A stretch of 64,000 bases of DNA from Lepeophtheirus salmonis (GCF_016086655.4 NC_052133.2:46182383-46246382), one strand, 5' to 3'; positions 34,540 through 44,541 are shown, counted from the first letter of the stretch. The notes: generated by a model not told the origin, from the sequence alone. Translations and numbers: made by a program.

Positions 34540-35338
34540 GTTTTGCAGAGTCACAATATATATTGATTCTATCTCTCCTTTAAAAAGAGGCAATAGTGGA
34601 TGATGTGTTGTTTTCAGATTCAAGTCCAAGCTCCCTAAAACTGATTTGCAGAATGTACTGTCAAGTGCTACATGTATCTGAGCTATGCTTATATGAGTGT
34701 TGTTGGTTTGTAATCCAGCTTCTATCCATATCTTCAATGGAGGGTCGTAAGAGGAATAAGAGCCTAGACCAATTCGTGTCGGTGTTGGATGTTCAGATAG
34801 CAATGTTGTTTAAAGACGGTATGTTTGCAAGATAGTAAAACATACGACTATCAGCTTCTTCATGATCGTTGTACATCCCAGCTTCTACACTTCTAACGGC
34901 TATTCCATTGAATACTTTGTAGCTGTAGTATTTATCTCCTGAATTAGTCAATAATGTTTCCCGTTACAATGCACAAGCCAAACTATCATCCTCCCAACTG
35001 TCGACAAGGAACTTGATCAATTACTCTTTAAAACTGGCATTTCAGAGGGATTGAATCCAGTTACTTGAGCGTTTCTGTGATGAACCAGTAATTTGGTATG
35101 CAACGGAAGATGAAGCTCTTGAATCTCTATCGCAGTCCTTTGATCGATGGAGATATCCGTTTGTCAGACACAAATTAATAATGTCCCCATCTGTTGAAAG
35201 CATCTCCTTGAGAATAAAGTGGGAGACTTCACCATATCTGGAAGGAATAGCAGAACGAAGCAATTGATGGGGTTGTTGAAAGTTGAGACTCGAGATATTT
35301 AATAATTGATGCATTGGGATTTTACTGCATTGTTCCAT
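34540..35338 (-). pseudogene. repetitive arthropod hypothetical protein, frameshifted copy
   Basis: Read from 35338 downwards across three frames, it gives YGEVSHFILKEMLSTDGDII, KDCDRDSRASSSVAYQITGS then SQKRSSNWIQSL, then FLVDSWEDDSLA and YNDHEEADSRMFYYLANI. It continues NNIAIRTSNTDT, LKIWIEAGLQTNNTHISIAQ and a final FKGEIESIYIV. The order QITGPSQKRP, EEADxRM, IRTxDTD, IWxExG, RYI, HAFTG/GK is one I associate with a multi-copy uncharacterised protein family in arthropod and cnidarian genomes. At least three frameshifts and several stops break it. The HAFTGCD block is lost. Biochemical function is unknown. Confidence 0.65.
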
Positions 35339-35449
35339 CTACATGACTAAATGTAATTAATAAAATGTGTAACTAAAAAATTTGTAAAATTTGATTCCTG
35401 TAATGTCCTGATAAAGCCGATGCAACATTTAATTCAGAAGAGGGGGGAG

Positions 35450-36060
35450 TTGTACTTTTGGGGGTCCGACTTAATTTTCCCAAACATAAATTAGTTATCA
35501 GTTTTGGTTTTTTATAATGCCCTGAGATAATGCTATAATTGATACAACTTTATGGGGTGAAATAAACCGTAAATTCAACGTTTTTGGGGCGACTTTGGGG
35601 GGGTGGGTGACCTCTCTTTTGTGACAGAAACTTTTTGCCAATCTTTCTTTTTTATGGGGTGTCCTTACATTGTAAATACTATAGCCCTCACCCCTAGCGG
35701 ACGGCCCTCATTGATGCAAGTTTTGTCCATTTAACTTTATGGGATGAAAAAAAAATCAGTTTTTCGGTGGTCTGACCTCAATTTACTGACCAAATTTTTT
35801 TTTGTCAGTTCAGGTTTTTTACGATATCTTGATATAGTACTATACATTGATTCAAATTTTATCAATGTAATTTATGGTTCAAAAAACCGCCCAAAGGCTA
35901 TTTTTACGGGGGTCTGGAGGTCATACCCAGCAGGGAGTGAGGCGGGTCAGCCTGATAAAAAAAATCAATGTTCTAGGTGACTTCACCTAGTGACAGGTAA
36001 TTTCAAGAGGTGAAACCTTCTGTACCTTATGGGGTGAAATCTTCTGTGGCAGACTCCCAG
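35450..36060 (+). repeat. degenerate tandem repeats with TTTATGGGGTGAAA core
   Basis: Recurring words are AACTTTATGGGRTGAAA (35548, 35731), GTTTTTSGGKGGYCTGACC-like blocks (35456, 35580, 35758, 35901), TCAGTTNNGGTTTTTTA (35492, 35806) and TGATAYARTRCTATA (35530, 35829). The larger period is about 300 bp with sub-units of 130-180 bp. It is GC-richer than its flanks. Plus-strand frames here are incidental. Confidence 0.5.
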
Positions 36061-37744
36061 ACTATTAGTATATTTATTTTTGCATATTAAGATCTTCCAA
36101 ATTTAATTATAAACGTTATAAATCATATTTGTGTAATTTTAAATTTACTATGGGACCATATTCTAGAACTGCCAAAAAAAGTAGTGTAAAATATTATATT
36201 CATTAGATACATTTGAATAAGTTTAGTGATTATATATTTCAAAAGTTACGACAAATAATACACATTATTGAGTGACTATATATTATTTAACATTCTTTAA
36301 GTACACTAAACTTAATGTAAGTTTATATATATCTTACAAAGTGACGGTCTTTTGTAACATACATATATTCAAGAATTTGATAAGGAGAAACCCTATCATT
36401 TTATTTCAAAGTAATAATATACATAATATTCAATAGGGCATGAACAAATTAAAAGAAGCATCCATATCGCTGTTGCACTAACTTGTATTAATACAGAAAT
36501 AAGTATGCAAACTAATAATTAACATTAATAAACGCAAGGTGGAACCACTATCCTCAGTTATGTACATAAACAAACTATTAATAAGGGAACAACGCTCATA
36601 TCATAGCTATAAAAATATGAACATAGACTAGCAGCAGACTTTTTTTAGTTGGGGATATTTCGGCTTCTTTTCTCCTCATATATATATGTCAGTATAAAAC
36701 AAAGCTTAAAAATGATTAAAAAGCCAATTTAGGAACCCTAGGAAATTAGCAAAATGCCATGGTATTCATAAAGGTAGAGAAACAGCATAAAATCTCTCAT
36801 ATCGTCATAACATGTCAAGGAATGATTCAGTTTTATAATCAGCCCCAGTTTCAAAGAGACAATTGAAATAAGTGCCCTTGAGATCTTAATATTTAGAGCG
36901 TGGGTTGATTGAAAATCGATATTTTCTTTTGAAAAAAACAAAAAATAAATGAGATCAATTATGTCTGATATTCCTAAACCTGATTTAGATAATTAAAATT
37001 TATCGATTTTTGATATTCTGAAACTAGTCACCATACTCTAAAGCATCAATTAAATTATTAGCAAAAAAATTGACAAATACAAAAATCTCTCCTGGTTTTG
37101 ATTATCAAGTAAGTCAATTATATCATATATTTGTTAAATAACTTTTATTTTTAACCTTTTTGTTTGTTTTCCTTAAAGCTTGCTTTAAAATAATTAGTAT
37201 GGCAATTTAATTAATTTTTTTTCAAACTCATTAAATTATGAGTAAAAAATTTACATAAAAGCATATATTTTCTTAACCTTAATTGTAGATTTCAAAATGA
37301 AAACACCACTGCAATTGACACTTATACAAAAGCTATTTACAACAAAGTAGATTTTCTATCTAAAAATGAGCTACCAATTATTTACATCTTCGATAAAGGT
37401 GAAAACACTAGGCAGGCGGCGATGTTTGTAGTGTTGTTTCTGTAATAGCCAATTACGAGTAATATTTGTTTCGTCGATTCTGTTCCGGTAATTTTGATGT
37501 CCAAAATACAACATGCTCTTGAAGGGCAATTTTTGAACATATAGATAAAATAATGGAGATCGTCTAGTCCAACAGTCTTATAAGTACTATTTTGATTGCC
37601 AAAGAGATAAACACTAATGGAAAAAAATTAAAAAAATCCATTAAAAATAACAGTTTTTCTTTTACTAAGTTTCTATTAATTATATAATATTCAATAATAT
37701 CGTTAAAATAAAAATTCCATAACAAATATTTATTTTTTTAACAC
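36061..37744. other. AT-rich stretch with nothing recognised
   Basis: No supported gene. The minus frames at 36738-36941 and 37400-37560 are not recognised. Confidence 0.3.
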
Positions 37745-38005
37745 TTATTATATGTTGGGGAAAAGTAATTTCGTATTTTTGGATCTATTTTAATGCCTAT
37801 ATAAAAAGTGTTCCAATCATCTGATTTAAGCCAAGTATGCTCCGTTCTGTTTCATAATTTGTTGCCAACGAGAATACAATTTCATAATGCCCATCTCGTA
37901 GAAGCAAATTGGCAAAAAACTCAGACAACCAATTTTCATAGACCTCTATTGAGTCCAAATTTGTATCCCCAAGCATGTTGGCTATAGACAGGAGCCAGTG
38001 GTAGT
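37745..38005 (-). mobile_element. mariner C-terminal end with terminal repeat
   Basis: The outer end TGTTGGGGAAAAGTAATTTC (37752-37771) has the GTTGG.(A)AAAGTAATT form of mariner ends. The minus strand from 38005 reads YHWLLSIANMLGDTNLDSIE, then VYENWLSEFFAN, then YETERSILG-like text. This is the Y-H-x-F-R-S ... LSEFFAN ... QxxxxxGxYL C-terminus typical of SETMAR-type mariner transposases. The N-terminal and catalytic parts are missing. A second copy lies at 42795-43090. Confidence 0.8.
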
Positions 38006-38276
38006 GACTTAAAATGCTCGTTATGAGAATTAAATTATAAAAGAATACTGTTCTAATAAAAAATGTGTAACAATTATATTCGATACAAAGAAAGTCTTAT
38101 TTAAAAATATGGAAAGCAATTTTATTGTTTTTTTATATCCTTTCCTCTATTTTATTTTCGATTGTTTCATACATACATATATTAAAGAAGGTAAAAATGT
38201 CTTGTTATTATTACCTAATGATAAAGGGAATGCTGAAGTAAAACAGGAATGTAGAATATATTAACTAGGGTTTCTC

Positions 38277-38314
38277 ATTTCCAGGAAATTGGGTTTGAGC
38301 CGGTTCCTGGAAAT
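38277..38314. repeat. 11-bp inverted repeat around a 16-nt loop
   Basis: ATTTCCAGGAA and TTCCTGGAAAT are perfect complements. The preceding TAGGGTTTCTC recalls hAT-type ends, but no second terminus was found. Confidence 0.6.
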
Positions 38315-38589
38315 CCAAAAGTAAATGATAAGACCTTTGAAGTTTCAGTATTACTTTATATATTTTTTGAAAAAATAATACATTTTAATTGTAGTGTTAC
38401 CCATTAATTCTCATTTTCTCTATTTGTATCATGTCACTAATTGTGCTAGGGTTGTTAGTTTAGACCCTATAGGTCCAATTTTCTTTCATTATTTAAATTG
38501 ATACGACTCGTAACAAAAAAATACTTATATAGTGAGTGATTAAAGGACTATTTTTTTATAGAACTGACGGCTATATAATTGTGAAATAC

Positions 38590-39025
38590 ACATTAGTATA
38601 ATGTAATTGACCTCAAAATTAGAAATCCTTGTTAGAATCAACGGAACCTAATTTTGCTACTGCAGCTAGATAAGAAGAACACAAATATAAAAATTTAGCA
38701 AATTTTGTTAACGTTTACCTCTAGCACAATTGTAATTTTTAAATACGTATGAAGCAAAACTTTTTTTATGGCTTTTATAAAAAACATGCTGAAAATTAAG
38801 ATATTTTTATAATCAAATAAAAATTATCTTGTTTTATAATTTATTTTTATCACTTTCCTTTCCTTAATTGTATGAAGCAATAAGTGATCGTGCCTAAATT
38901 GTTTATTAAATAAATAATACATTATTAAACTTCAGATGAGAAAAGAAAAAGAAATAAAATTATAGTTTTTTCCTTTTTAGTTGTTTAATTTTTAACTCAT
39001 TATCCTCTTTATATTTGTAGCTACG
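38590..39025 (-). repeat. unclassified 0.4-kb interspersed repeat, copy 2
   Basis: Inverted copy of 6205-6605, with collinear blocks across the full length (CGTTTACCTCTAGCACAATT, AAGCAAAACTTTTT, TGTTTATTAAATAAA). Having two full-length copies in one 64-kb window suggests a high copy number. Confidence 0.7.
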
Positions 39026-39221
39026 TTACCTTATGAATGCTTAAATATACGAAATGTAATCCTTCTATAAGGACTTGACAACAAAAGCTGTCGTTTTGTA
39101 TTGTAGTTTATGTTGTTAGACTTGAACAAAACGGTAATCATTTGTTACTAGAGGATGACGCATATGTGTTTAAACGATTCAAAAGGATTAAAACACAGAA
39201 TCGCTCATTAAACTTGTTTTG

Positions 39222-39373
39222 CATACACCTAATTTATTCAATTTGGTATATTTTACTCAATATAACTGCCTTTGGCAGTAATGACACCATTCAATCTCTT
39301 AAGGAAAGCATTGCAGCTGACACGGATGATGTTTTTGAATAAACTGACGCATTTGTATCTTAGTTTCAGCTGA
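39222..39373 (-). pseudogene. Tc1/mariner transposase C-terminus, cut by LTR element
   Basis: The minus strand reads QLKLRYKCVSLFKNIIRVSC then NAFLKRLNGVITAKGSYIE followed by a stop, the usual C-terminal helix and AxGGxIE end of Tc1/mariner transposases. The frame runs right up to the LTR-element edge at 39373, so the retroelement probably interrupted it. No continuation could be read beyond 40612. Confidence 0.65.
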
Positions 39374-39613
39374 TTGACGTGAGGGAGAGACGCAAGCTTA
39401 TTTATAATAGGAGAGATCCAGGATGACCGGGAGAGATGAGAGGAAGAAGGACGTGGAGGAATGATACTACACTAGATCATGTGTGTTCTAATTATACTCT
39501 AAATATATTTACATAAGACGACACTATTTATAATACATAAAACTCAGTACTTAAATACATAAACGAATATACAGGAAGATAAAAACCAGAAAGGACATAT
39601 TAAATACATAACA
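39374..39613 (-). repeat. 3' LTR of the LTR element
   Basis: Starts TGTTATGTATTTAATATGTC on the minus strand and contains TTATAAATAGTGTCG (TATA-like) and TCCACGTCCTTCTTCC. It is nearly identical to the 5' LTR over about 210 bp, which points to a recent insertion. The final CGCAACA is absent here. Confidence 0.8.
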
Positions 39614-39629
39614 TCACCCCCCAAGCACC
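39614..39629 (-). promoter_or_regulatory. polypurine tract
   Basis: GGTGCTTGGGGGGTGA on the minus strand lies immediately before the TGTTATG start of the 3' LTR, where plus-strand DNA synthesis of LTR elements is primed. Confidence 0.6.
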
Positions 39630-39799
39630 AAATCCATGGCGGTGCTTAAACAGGTTCCTCTCCATGAACAGCAGCCTATAGATCCGCTCCATCCATGTCC
39701 AGGCGAGGACAAAGCATTCTTCCTTGTATTTTAAAAGTTTATCTCCATAGACGTGCCGTGCTCTCAGCACGCGCACCGGAGAAAGGAGAACAATACTCC

Positions 39800-40378
39800 T
39801 CATAAAGGTTTCAAGGACCCGCGGCACCTTGCTCGTCCCTGGGAGAAATAACATTCACCCTTGTTGGTTTTAAGGACCCGAGCACCTTGCTCGTCCCTGG
39901 GAGAAATAACATTCACCCTTGTTGAAGTTTTAAGGACCCGAGCACCCTGCTCGTCCCTGGGAGAAACAACACTCACCCTTGTTGAGGTTTTAAGGACCCG
40001 AGCACCCTGCTCGTCCCTGGGAGACATCTTGCTCGATGTACCCTCATCCAACTCGGGATGATCCACAAGAGAGACCGTTCCACATCCATCAACCAATGAT
40101 GTGAACGGGAGAGTAGGAACAGTAGAGAACCAAAAGTGCGTAGGAACAAATCCATTTTTAATTATGTGGTCCCTGACCCGGACACACACTTCACTTCTTG
40201 AAAGTGACCAAGGTTCTCTTCCTTCCTCCACGAGGCCCAAACATAGGCACAGTCCATATTGCTCCGCCTTCCGCAAACGAACGAGCGTTCTCCCCATCGA
40301 CGAAAAAGGGCTACCCAACTCCAACAGGGCTAGCTTCGCCGACGATCCCACAGCAGGGAGGTCACGTGATCCTGATCC
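39800..40378 (-). CDS. internal frame of the LTR element, unknown protein
   Basis: An open frame of about 192 codons starts at an ATG inside the primer-binding site (GAGGATGGGATC) and runs to 39800. The first ~125 residues are of ordinary composition (for example LVEEGREPWSLSRSEVCVRV and DHIIKNGFVPTHFWFSTVP). The last part is three 20-residue repeats, SPRDEQGARVLKTSTRVSVV and variants, encoded by the 60-bp minisatellite. No zinc knuckle, protease or RT motif is present. It may be a relic leader or gag region, or a captured host sequence. Expression is unproven, and in the fourth unit a 59-bp copy changes the frame. Confidence 0.4.
   Translation of the reverse strand, partial: GSGSRDLPAVGSSAKLALLELGSPFSSMGRTLVRLRKAEQYGLCLCLGLVEEGREPWSLSRSEVCVRVRDHIIKNGFVPTHFWFSTVPTLPFTSLVDGCGTVSLVDHPELDEGTSSKMSPRDEQGARVLKTSTRVSVVSPRDEQGARVLKTSTRVNVISPRDEQGARVLKTNKGECYFSQGRARCRGSLKPL
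39813..40025 (-). repeat. 60-bp coding minisatellite
   Basis: The + strand unit starts AAGGACCCGAGCACCNTGCT at 39813, 39872, 39932 and 39992 (spacing 59, 60, 60; last copy partial). The 60-bp period equals 20 codons and preserves the minus-strand frame. The copies differ at few positions. Confidence 0.9.
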
Positions 40379-40392
40379 CATCCTCGTCGCCA
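40375..40392 (-). promoter_or_regulatory. primer-binding site for tRNA-Ser(GCT)
   Basis: The plus-strand bases ATCCCATCCTCGTCGCCA equal the 3' end of animal tRNA-Ser(GCT) (…ATCCCATCCTCGTCG plus CCA), so the minus strand is complementary to the tRNA over 18 nt. It sits one nucleotide inside the 5' LTR, the normal place for reverse-transcription priming. The tRNA sequence is from memory. Confidence 0.8.
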
Positions 40393-40393
40393 A

Positions 40394-40612
40394 TGTTGCG
40401 TCTTGACGAGGGAGAGACGCAAGCTTATTTATAATAGGAGAGATCCAGGATGACCGGGAGAGATGAGAGGAAGAAGGACGTGGAGGAATGATACTACACT
40501 AGATCATGTGTGTTCTAATTATACTCTAAATATATTTACATAAGACGACACTATTTATAATACATAAAACTCAGTACTTAAATACATAAACGAATATACA
40601 GGAAGATAAAAA
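40394..40612 (-). repeat. 5' LTR of the LTR element (outer end truncated)
   Basis: Complete at its inner edge (…GACGCAACA). At the outer edge similarity to the 3' LTR stops at 40612, where TCACCCTGTACA (a mariner-type terminus word) begins, so the first ~30 bp of the LTR have been replaced. Confidence 0.75.
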
Positions 40613-41703
40613 TCACCCTGTACATTTAGAATACAGTCTATTTATGTCCAACCTTTTTATAGATAGCTTGCCATGTATTGTAAAGAAACTGATTAATCAA
40701 TCATTTTTTGATTAAATGAACTTTTAACAGTCAACTCAACTGATAGGGACACTTGTTGCAATGTATAAATCTGGAAATAAAAACATGCATAAGTATTTTG
40801 AAAGCACATATTTTGTATTTTTCCAAAATAGTAATCAAACTTATTTTACTGACTAAACAAAGGACTTTTGTAAATGTTCTTGATAAAAAAAAAAATCTTA
40901 CTGAACACCTTTCTATTTTGTCATATTATATTCCTGCCTTTATTAAACCGAGAGTGGACATTTTTTAGTGAGTACGAGGTGAAGAGTGAATGGTATTACT
41001 GAATTAAAACACAATATACAATATCCGCTGCCTGTTATAGGATTTTTCTGAGGAGAAAAATAATTAATGCATTGAAGAAGAGAACCTTCTGCATTGAAGT
41101 AGCATTTGTGCAGGGAATGTATTTTAATGATACTTAAATTCATATATCCCATTGGGTGGAAAGTGACAGTGAAAAAAACTTTTTTTTTTTCAAAATTGGG
41201 TTTTTTAAATTATTATTATTATATAATTTATTTGCTTTATGAAGTGGAGTCCCCATAACCCTTTTCAAGCCAATTCTTAGTTTGAACGGTATTTTTTTTC
41301 ATTCAAGAAGCAGTGTAAAATTAAAACGCAATTTTTTTTGATGCATTGTTTTCGAAATAGCAAAAGTAACTTATCACTATAACTCACAAACCAAAAAACA
41401 GAATGTCATCAAATTTTAACAAGTGCCTTTTGAAGGTTCGTACTAAATGAAAATAACCTGAATTATTAAAAAAAAATGCCGCCATCTATGATAGGTGAGA
41501 ATGCTTACTTCATACGGAGCAGGTATAACTACAACTACCTATTCAACTATGAAAAAAAAAAGTCCATGCAACAATTGTTTCTTCATTATTATAATATAAT
41601 TTTGCAGATGCCCCCAACAGTTAATTACATTGGAACAGTCTTTTGCATACCTTGTGACTTCGATATTTTTCTTCTTCTCGGATTATACTTAGTTTTACTC
41701 TTG
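40613..41703. other. AT-rich stretch; starts with a mariner-type end word
   Basis: TCACCCTGTACA at 40613-40624 resembles reversed TACAGGGTGA ends. No transposase could be read to either side. The remaining short frames are not supported. Confidence 0.3.
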
Positions 41704-41870
41704 GTGTTGGATTCGAGTACTACTCGAACTTAAAAAACTTGACTTTACAGAAGTGACAATTTCATCATTATTATTCCAACATATCCAGCATATTATTTGA
41801 AAAACTCGACTAAACTTGAAGGATCAAAAATTGGGAGAATCTCATTGAATAACCAAAATGATATCAACAA
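41704..41870 (+). repeat. dispersed TTCGAG repeat (copy 2 of 3)
   Basis: GGTGTTGGATTCGAGTACTA then CTCGAACTTAA matches the start of 14440-14690. GACTTTACAG, ACTCGACTAAACTTG and GATCAAAAATTG follow in similar order. Confidence 0.5.
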
Positions 41871-42780
41871 GAAGAAATACAATGTTTAAATCAGAATATA
41901 AACATAGCAATAGATAGTGACGCCATCTTGTAGGAAAATAATACAACTCCCAGATTGATAGTATCATTCAATATCAAATATAGGTATGTAACTCATATAG
42001 AGGGGACTGTGAAAGATGTATGTTACGTCCCAAGACTGTTACACCACCTTGCAGATAATTAATTGTTTTTAGTTAGTTGTTAGTTGATGTATTCGTAACA
42101 AAATTTTGACGTCCTAAATTTTAAGGAAGCATCCGAACAGGACGTAAGGCCGTTTTATAGAACAATTAGGAAAAATGACTCCATCATAGATACCGATAGA
42201 TCATAGTGACGTCAATCTTCTATCATTTTAGTAAGCCTAGTTTGGACCTTAATTAAACCTATATTAAGAATATTAGCAAAATATTTACGTTTTTTAAAGA
42301 TACTTATTAGAGAAAATGATTTTTCATAGAGAGTGCTTTAAAATTTGAGACATTTTTTAAGGACCGATAACATGAACGCAACGGGACTCATTTTAAGTCC
42401 CCATAGGAAGGACTAATACAACCCCATTCTAACTAAATATTACCTGTTCAGCTGTAAAATCGATTTGAATTTAATTCCAAACTATTTCAAACATGGCTTT
42501 ACCTTTATTGTATCATGCAACCTTTCTTACAAAAAGAAACAGAAAAAAGGTGAGAAAAGAAACATGAGCTGGTGGTTAGCCAAAATAGTCAATCATACCA
42601 ACTTTTATTAAAATCTTAAATACTCCCAAACTGTTATTGTCATAATATTTCTACAGCAAGTATTAATATGAAATACATGTAAATATTTCATCATATTAGA
42701 ATCCAATATAATATTTTATTCGATCCTGTAATAGAATATTACTTATTAAAATTTGATTAAGTGCCTAACTTTTCATTTGA
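41871..42780. other. unrecognised
   Basis: Contains scattered GACGTC/GGAC words (42030-42210, 42360-42420) without a definable repeat unit. No gene. Confidence 0.3.
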
Positions 42781-42794
42781 ATTTGTAACAGGTT

Positions 42795-43090
42795 GGGTAA
42801 AAAGTAATTTCGTATTTTTTGCCACAATTCAATACTTAGCCAAGTATGTACAAGCTCTGTTCAGTTCGATAATCCAACATCATAAGGCACTTGTCCCTAT
42901 TGGCAAAAAGACTCGGAAAACCAACTTTGATAGGGCTCTATTGAGGCCAAATTTTTAGGCCAGGCGCGTTGACAGGAACAGGTAAAGTCACTTGGTGTCA
43001 GGTCTGGACTGTAGGGTGGATACATAAGAACTTCCCATCAAAGCTCCAGGTGCTTCTGGTGCGTCATCAAAGAAGACTTAGCCTTGCAGT
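42795..43090 (-). mobile_element. mariner C-terminal end with terminal repeat (copy 2)
   Basis: The outer end GGTTGGGTAAAAAGTAATTT (42791-42810) is the same type as at 37752. The minus strand reads EVLMYPPYSPDLTPSDF, the PPYSPDLAPSDYHLF motif holding the third catalytic Asp, then NLASIEPYQSWFSE.F and frames equivalent to KLPxRxxQ and AYL. The N-terminal half is absent. Frameshifts are present. Confidence 0.8.
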
Positions 43091-43204
43091 TATTCCATTT
43101 TTAAGATAATTAAATATCTTTATTACTTAAAGGGAGTGGGGATTTTTGAAAATGACAATCTCTATTCAAACAATCGTACAGACAAGATCCCCCTATTTAT
43201 TTTT

Positions 43205-43430
43205 ATGATGACTAAATGCAAGATTGGTCTGAAAAGTGTACAACCTCTACAAAAAGATGGCAGAACTTGTAAATATAAGCTATTCACATCCATCGAACAA
43301 CTGTTGACAGTTATTCACCAAAGTTTTAGCAATTTTGGACGCGCAGTTGTTATGCGATAGTGGTTTGAGTGTTATTGTGAAAAGTGACAAAATTTACTAT
43401 CGAGCGCTCATTAAATATTTGTATGATGGG
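43205..43430 (+). mobile_element. mariner 5' end (N-terminal fragment)
   Basis: ATTGGTCTGAAAAGTGTACA (43223-43242) is the terminal repeat. Its counterpart closes the copy at 53350-53805 (CTTTTCAGACCAGCC). After 5' leader text shared with 53390-53450 the frame begins at about 43388 with DKIYYRALIKYLYDGSNSS-like sequence, the usual start of this mariner lineage, then ends. It lies head-to-tail with the mariner C-terminus at 42795-43090, which belongs to a different lineage. Confidence 0.65.
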
Positions 43431-43449
43431 AGTAATTCTAGCAAATACC

Positions 43450-43640
43450 CTTTTTTATTTCCTTCCCCCACTCTTCTCTTGTCTCAGCTGATTGAAAGCT
43501 AACCTGCTCTTCTCTAAAACATTCATCAAACTGTCAGGGTTACCCTGTTTATTTTTGTTTTTTTAACTTGCATTTTCAAAATACAAATGATTTTCATCAC
43601 TACTTATCAACTCATCTGTTCATAATACAATAAAATAAAA
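43450..43640 (+). repeat. pyrimidine-rich dispersed repeat (copy 2)
   Basis: ATTTCCTTCCCCCACTCTTC, GTCTCAGCTGATTGAAA, CTGCTCTTCTC.A.AACATTC, CTGTCAGGGTTACCCTG and AACTTGCATTTTCAAAATAC. Parts recur at 16440-16590, 57995-58160, 55030-55150 and 4586-4620, making it the best-preserved copy. Confidence 0.55.
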
Positions 43641-43794
43641 CATTTAAATTCAAGTATTTCTATTTACAAGTGGCAACTTTCGAGATGCTAAGATCCGCAA
43701 TAGCTTATTATTTCGTTTCCAAAGATACAGTACACATCAACATCAATTTGAACGGTGTATTCTCCATATTTGCATGGATAAACATTGCCGGATT

Positions 43795-43900
43795 ATATAT
43801 ATAGAAATTAAACATATACAAGCCATCATTTTATATATTATATATATATAAATTAAACATATACAAGCCATCATTTTATATATTATATAAATAAGAGTCA
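43795..43900. repeat. tandem duplication, about 56-bp unit, 2 copies
   Basis: AAATTAAACATATACAAGCC plus ATCATTTTATATATTATATA occurs twice in succession. The minus-strand frame here simply translates the repeat. Confidence 0.85.
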
Positions 43901-44541
43901 TTATTATGTATGCATATACTTTTAAGATCCAAATCAAGAAAAGGACAATATTTACCTCCGCCGGGAAACATATACAATTTATAAATGCTGTATGGGCATA
44001 AAAAAAGAAGTATGAGACAATATTTAAGTGTAAAAGACTAAGGTATTTGATTGGTGTCCAAACAAGCGTTGATATTAAACCAAGTAGCATCGTTGGTTCA
44101 GATGTGCAATACAAGGTTATCACCCAAGCGGCCAGGATTTCGTTTTCAGGACGATGATAATATCTTGTACACTATCCCAAAGGTAATCCAAACCAAGCTT
44201 AGAGTAGAAAATAGATATTGTACGTTCACTATCAGGGATAGAAAAATAAATATTGAAATATTAATTTTATGGAGTAGTTATGAAACTAAACTGAAGAAAC
44301 TCCCACATAAAGTTATAATTAATTATATCATTTTCGAGTGAGGTGCTTCAAAGGCCATTAGTAAACGTTAATGTTTAATATCAAATAACAACTTCTAACA
44401 ACATTATTTTATTTAGGAAAGAAAAAAATAATCGTACTCGAGAGTAGAATACGTCTTTCTTTGATATCAAGTGCATGATGGAATAATGTGTGTGTATCCC
44501 ACGATCAGTTTTACTCGTGCTTCTCTAGACAAGTTTAAAAG
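43901..44541. other. unrecognised
   Basis: A 96-codon plus frame (44051-44341) has plausible composition (NTRLSPKRPGFRFQDDDNIL) but matches no family I know. Nothing else is supported. Confidence 0.3.

Larger units (their letters stand above)
39374..40612 (-). mobile_element. short non-autonomous LTR retroelement (Ty3/gypsy-like)
   Basis: Two near-identical direct repeats (about 39374-39588 and 40401-40612) flank about 0.8 kb. Reading on the minus strand: 5' LTR ending CGTCAAGACGCAACA, one T, an 18-nt primer-binding site, an internal region much richer in GC than its flanks, a polypurine tract (TTGGGGGGTGA) and a 3' LTR beginning TGTTATGTA (39613). No gag-pol, RT or integrase motif is visible, so it depends on a relative for movement. 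Both outer edges differ from the inner LTR ends: the 5' LTR lacks its first ~30 bp and the 3' LTR lacks its last ~10 bp. No target duplication could be assigned. The LTR 3' part resembles the solo LTRs at 44542 and 51568. Confidence 0.85.

Noticed and set aside
39813..40025. Possible CRISPR array
   Set aside because: The repeats are directly adjacent 60-bp units without unique spacers, inside a retroelement in eukaryotic DNA.
39861..40434. Plus-strand frames over the LTR element interior (66-101 codons)
   Set aside because: The LTR order, primer-binding site and polypurine tract fix the element on the minus strand. These frames arise from the GC-rich minisatellite and interior.
43743..44123. 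126-codon hydrophobic minus frame, possible membrane protein
   Set aside because: Much of it translates a 56-bp tandem duplication and (TA)n sequence. Hydrophobicity follows from AT-rich composition.
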